Assembly: GCA_002336765.1 (NCBI GenBank)
Contig: DDES01000160.1
Span: 1-8,864, forward strand
DNA: 8,864 nt
Origin: Novosphingobium sp. UBA1948
GTDB lineage: Bacteria > Pseudomonadota > Alphaproteobacteria > Sphingomonadales > Sphingomonadaceae
Reading direction: 5' to 3'
Shown: positions 6,740 through 8,864 of the stretch, piece after piece
How positions within the stretch are numbered: position 1 is the first letter of the stretch
How the letters are laid out: each line of letters starts with the position of its first letter
Notes under the pieces: model-generated
The model's database searches: none
Seen by the model: only the letters and a program-made list of their open reading frames with translations
What the model was told of the DNA's origin: nothing
Position numbers and translations under genes: made by a program

Positions 6740-6810
6740 TTGAGTGGGTATCTTAAAGGGGTTGGCCTAGTAATTGCCCGTATCAAAGGGCGGATGAGTG
6801 GGTCGAGCCG

Positions 6811-7257
6811 ATGTCCGAATTCCAGCGTCAGGAAATCAAACGCCTAGCCTATGCCTTTGGCTGGCTGATCGCGTTTCGCGCGGCGGGGCAGGCGGTGCTG
6901 GGGCCGCTGGCCGCCGTGCTGGGCCTCGAGGCCTTTGTGCAGGAACTGGGCGCGCTGGTCACGCTGAGCGCCTTGCTGGCCTTCTGGATGTGCTTCCAGC
7001 GCGGCGCCTTGCCAGGGCTGTATGGGCAGGCCAATGCCGATGGCATGGCGGCCTTCATGCTCGAAAACGCGCGTTATCAGGCCAGCTTGGCCAAAGCGCA
7101 ACAGGCGCCCGAACCAGTGCTGTTTGGCAAGGCGGGGGCGCTGCCCAAGGACGGGCGCGCAGTGCCGGTGCTCTCGTTTGAAGGGGGCGCCCGCCCCAGC
7201 ACCGAACAGCGCGCTACCGAACGTGTTCGCGCTTTACGCAAACCGCGCCAGCGTTAG
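6811..7257 (+). CDS. Uncharacterised small membrane protein
   Basis: I do not recognise this 148-residue protein. A short charged N-terminus (MSEFQRQEIKR) precedes two hydrophobic stretches, about 13-38 (interrupted by R23) and 45-62. The second ends in FWMCFQRG. A soluble tail follows that is rich in Ala, Gln, Lys and Arg and ends strongly basic (VRALRKPRQR). This looks like a two-segment inner-membrane protein or hairpin with both ends in the cytoplasm, inferred from the positive residues flanking the segments. No catalytic motif is visible. Composition and codon use resemble the neighbours, which supports a real gene. The ATG at 6811 has only a weak ribosome-binding site, and no in-frame alternative lies close upstream. 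The gene stands alone after the ndk terminator, and its stop codon overlaps that of purN on the opposite strand. Confidence 0.75.
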   Translation: MSEFQRQEIKRLAYAFGWLIAFRAAGQAVLGPLAAVLGLEAFVQELGALVTLSALLAFWMCFQRGALPGLYGQANADGMAAFMLENARYQASLAKAQQAPEPVLFGKAGALPKDGRAVPVLSFEGGARPSTEQRATERVRALRKPRQR

Positions 7258-8204
7258 AACTGGTCGGCGATATCCATCAGGCGGCTAAGCTTTTTGGGTG
7301 CCACCATCCGCCAGCTACGCGCCACTTTTTGGGCAATGTCGTCCCAGTCGGTGTCGCCCGTGTCGAGGCGGATCGCGATCCAGTCATCGCCGAAATAGGC
7401 AGGGCGGAAATAGCGCTCGGCATCGCGCTCGATCCACTGCGCCTGTTCATCCGCGCCGCTGATCTTCACCATCAGCGCCACCCGCCCGTCGCCGTGATGG
7501 TTGTCGGACACCCAGGCGAATTTCTTGCCTTTGATGATGCCGAAACAGGCCATGCCGTGGCTCAGGCTTTCCTCGGCCTCGGGCTGGGCCATGGCGATGG
7601 CGCGGACCTGCTCGGTCAGCCACACCGCATCATAGGGTCGCCGCACCCAGTCTGACAGGCAGCGGGCATAGAGCTGATGCTCGGCAAACAGCACGCGCGC
7701 CGCGAGGCTATGCTCGTCATCTTCGGGCAGGATGGCGACGGGGATCTGCCCCAGCACCGGCCCGTCATCCAGCTCCGCCGTCACCAGATGCACCGTCACG
7801 CCGCCATGCGTGTCCCCCGCCTCGATGGCGCGGGCATGGGTGTGCAGCCCCTTGTATTTGGGCAGCAGGCTGGGGTGGATGTTGAGCATCCTTCCTTCCC
7901 AGCTGCCCACAAATTCCGGCGTCAGGATGCGCATATAGCCCGCCAGCGCGACATAATCGGCGCCCGATGCGCGGATTGCGGCATCCATGGCCCTGTCATG
8001 CTCGGCCCGCGCCATGCCTTTATGGGGCAGGGCAAAAGTCGGCACGCCCTCCGCCGCGGCGATTTTCAGCCCGCCTGCATAGGGATTGTTCGAGCCGACC
8101 AGCACGATCTCGTAAGGGCAATCGGCCAGCCGCGAGGCATAGAGCAGCGCGGCCATATTGGAACCGCCACCCGATACCAGCACGGCGACCTTTGCTTTAT
8201 GCAT
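7254..8204 (-). CDS. purN: Phosphoribosylglycinamide formyltransferase fused to a C-terminal MmcQ/YjbR-like domain
   Basis: PurN (GART) transfers a formyl group from 10-formyltetrahydrofolate to GAR, the third step of de novo purine synthesis. Residues 1-190 form a complete formyltransferase: VLVSGGGSNM phosphate-binding loop (9-17), the MLNIHPSLLPKYKG core with catalytic N108 and H110, and D146 in ELDDGPV. PurN is usually about 190-220 residues; this protein has 316. Residues about 195-310 look like the MmcQ/YjbR (DUF419) family: a helix ending in PEAEESLSHG, then GKKFAW, VALMVKISG, RYFRPAYFGDDWIAIRLD and a final helix with SWRMVAPKKL. The frame is continuous with no sign of a frameshift. 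The ATG at 8204 starts the conserved fold directly and overlaps the purM end by 8 bases; an upstream in-frame ATG at 8279 would add 25 residues encoded inside purM and is unlikely. The role of the extra domain is unknown. Confidence 0.92.
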   Translation of the reverse strand: MHKAKVAVLVSGGGSNMAALLYASRLADCPYEIVLVGSNNPYAGGLKIAAAEGVPTFALPHKGMARAEHDRAMDAAIRASGADYVALAGYMRILTPEFVGSWEGRMLNIHPSLLPKYKGLHTHARAIEAGDTHGGVTVHLVTAELDDGPVLGQIPVAILPEDDEHSLAARVLFAEHQLYARCLSDWVRRPYDAVWLTEQVRAIAMAQPEAEESLSHGMACFGIIKGKKFAWVSDNHHGDGRVALMVKISGADEQAQWIERDAERYFRPAYFGDDWIAIRLDTGDTDWDDIAQKVARSWRMVAPKKLSRLMDIADQF

Positions 8205-8864
8205 GATGCGTGGCGGTCCAGTCGGCGCGGGCGCTCCACGTTTCTGTGCTGCCCGTGACCGTGCAGCCACGTGCGCCATCGCGGATTTCGCCGATGCGGA
8301 ACACGGCCTCGCCAGCGGCGGCCAGATCGGTGGCCAGCGCGTCGGCTTCCTCGGGTTTCACGGCCAGCACCATGCCGATGCCGCAGTTGAAGGTGCGCGC
8401 CATTTCCTCCGGCTCGATATGGCCCTGCGCCTGCAGGAACGCCATCAGGCGCGGCTGTTCCCACGCATCGGCGTCAATATGGGCATGGAGATGCGCAGGC
8501 AGCACGCGGGGCACGTTTTCCAGCAGGCCGCCGCCGGTGATATGCGCCAGCGCGTTGATGCGGCCGGAACGGATGAAGGGCAGCAGCGCCTTCACGTAAA
8601 TGCGGGTCGGTTCGATCAGATGCTCGATCAGCAGCTTCTCGTTGTCGAACAGAGCGGGGCGATCCAGCTTCCAGCCCTTGTCGGCGGCCAGACGGCGCAC
8701 CAGCGAATAGCCGTTGGAATGCACGCCCGACGAGGCCAGACCCAGCAGCACATCGCCTGCGGCCACCTTGTCGCCGGTCAGTTGCTCGCCGCGCTCCACC
8801 GCACCCACGCAGAAACCGGCAAGGTCATAGTCGCCCGCTGCATACATGCCGGGCATTTCCGCCG
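8197..8864 (-). CDS. purM: Phosphoribosylformylglycinamidine cyclo-ligase (AIR synthetase), C-terminal part
   Basis: PurM closes the imidazole ring of FGAM with ATP to give AIR, the fifth step of purine synthesis. About 221 C-terminal residues are visible; roughly the first 145 of a protein of about 350-370 residues lie beyond the right edge. The visible part opens with AEMPGMY and DYDLAGFCVG, the end of the ATP-binding domain. The second AIRS domain follows with GLASSGVHSNGYSLVRR, HITGGGLLENVPRVLP and FNCGIGMVL, all PurM hallmarks. The protein ends in a short polar tail (TATHHA) whose codons overlap the purN start by 8 bases. The purM-purN order is common, and the overlap suggests one message with coupled translation. 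The operon's promoter is outside the window. Confidence 0.96.
   Translation of the reverse strand, partial: AEMPGMYAAGDYDLAGFCVGAVERGEQLTGDKVAAGDVLLGLASSGVHSNGYSLVRRLAADKGWKLDRPALFDNEKLLIEHLIEPTRIYVKALLPFIRSGRINALAHITGGGLLENVPRVLPAHLHAHIDADAWEQPRLMAFLQAQGHIEPEEMARTFNCGIGMVLAVKPEEADALATDLAAAGEAVFRIGEIRDGARGCTVTGSTETWSARADWTATHHA

Noticed and set aside
6798..7181. Alternative plus-strand frame from GTG 6798 overlapping the small membrane-protein gene
   Set aside because: Its translation is Gly/Arg/Ala-rich without hydrophobic segments. The 6811 frame has an ATG start, balanced composition and coherent membrane segments.
8205..8279. Extension of purN by 25 residues from the ATG at 8279
   Set aside because: The added residues are encoded inside purM and are Ala/Arg/Pro-rich. 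The conserved PurN fold begins right after the ATG at 8204.
1..8864. Mobile element, defence system or CRISPR array
   Set aside because: I found no transposase or integrase motif, no regularly spaced repeats and no terminal inverted repeats, and composition is even across the window. Every sizeable frame is explained by core genes or their shadows.

Overview
The window is GC-rich, densely packed chromosomal DNA from an alphaproteobacterium. Protein style and gene order (lptD-surA-pdxA next to pepA-holC-ndk and purM-purN) suggest the Sphingomonadales, perhaps a Novosphingobium-like organism. That placement is inferred from remembered family features, not from a search. I see no tRNA, rRNA, insertion sequence, prophage gene or CRISPR array. 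No stretch longer than about 300 bases lacks a gene.

Left block (1-4101, minus strand): lptD, then surA, then the start of pdxA, which runs off the left edge. LptD is the outer-membrane translocon that inserts lipopolysaccharide. SurA is the periplasmic chaperone that helps fold outer-membrane barrels, LptD among them in E. coli. PdxA makes a precursor of pyridoxal phosphate. The same order is known from E. coli. A 205-base leader with a candidate promoter and a hairpin separates lptD from surA; pdxA follows surA after 4 bases.

Middle block (4209-6629, plus strand): pepA (M17 leucyl aminopeptidase) and holC (DNA polymerase III chi) overlap by one base. ndk (nucleoside diphosphate kinase) follows with its own candidate promoter and ends at a strong intrinsic terminator (6658-6699). 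The 107-base gap between lptD and pepA must serve both directions, and the candidate promoters there lie face to face on the same bases.

Right block: an unrecognised small membrane-protein gene (6811-7257, plus), preceded by TTAACC repeats, meets a purine operon (minus) tail to tail with overlapping stop codons. The operon is purM (its start lies beyond the right edge) followed by purN, overlapping by 8 bases; they encode steps 5 and 3 of de novo purine synthesis. PurN is unusual: after a complete formyltransferase domain it carries about 115 extra residues resembling the MmcQ/YjbR (DUF419) fold.

Overall this is core housekeeping DNA. I found no new defence or mobile system. The points most worth a second look are the PurN-YjbR fusion, the face-to-face promoters, a dyad over the ndk start region, the cysteine patterns of SurA and LptD, and the uncharacterised membrane protein.
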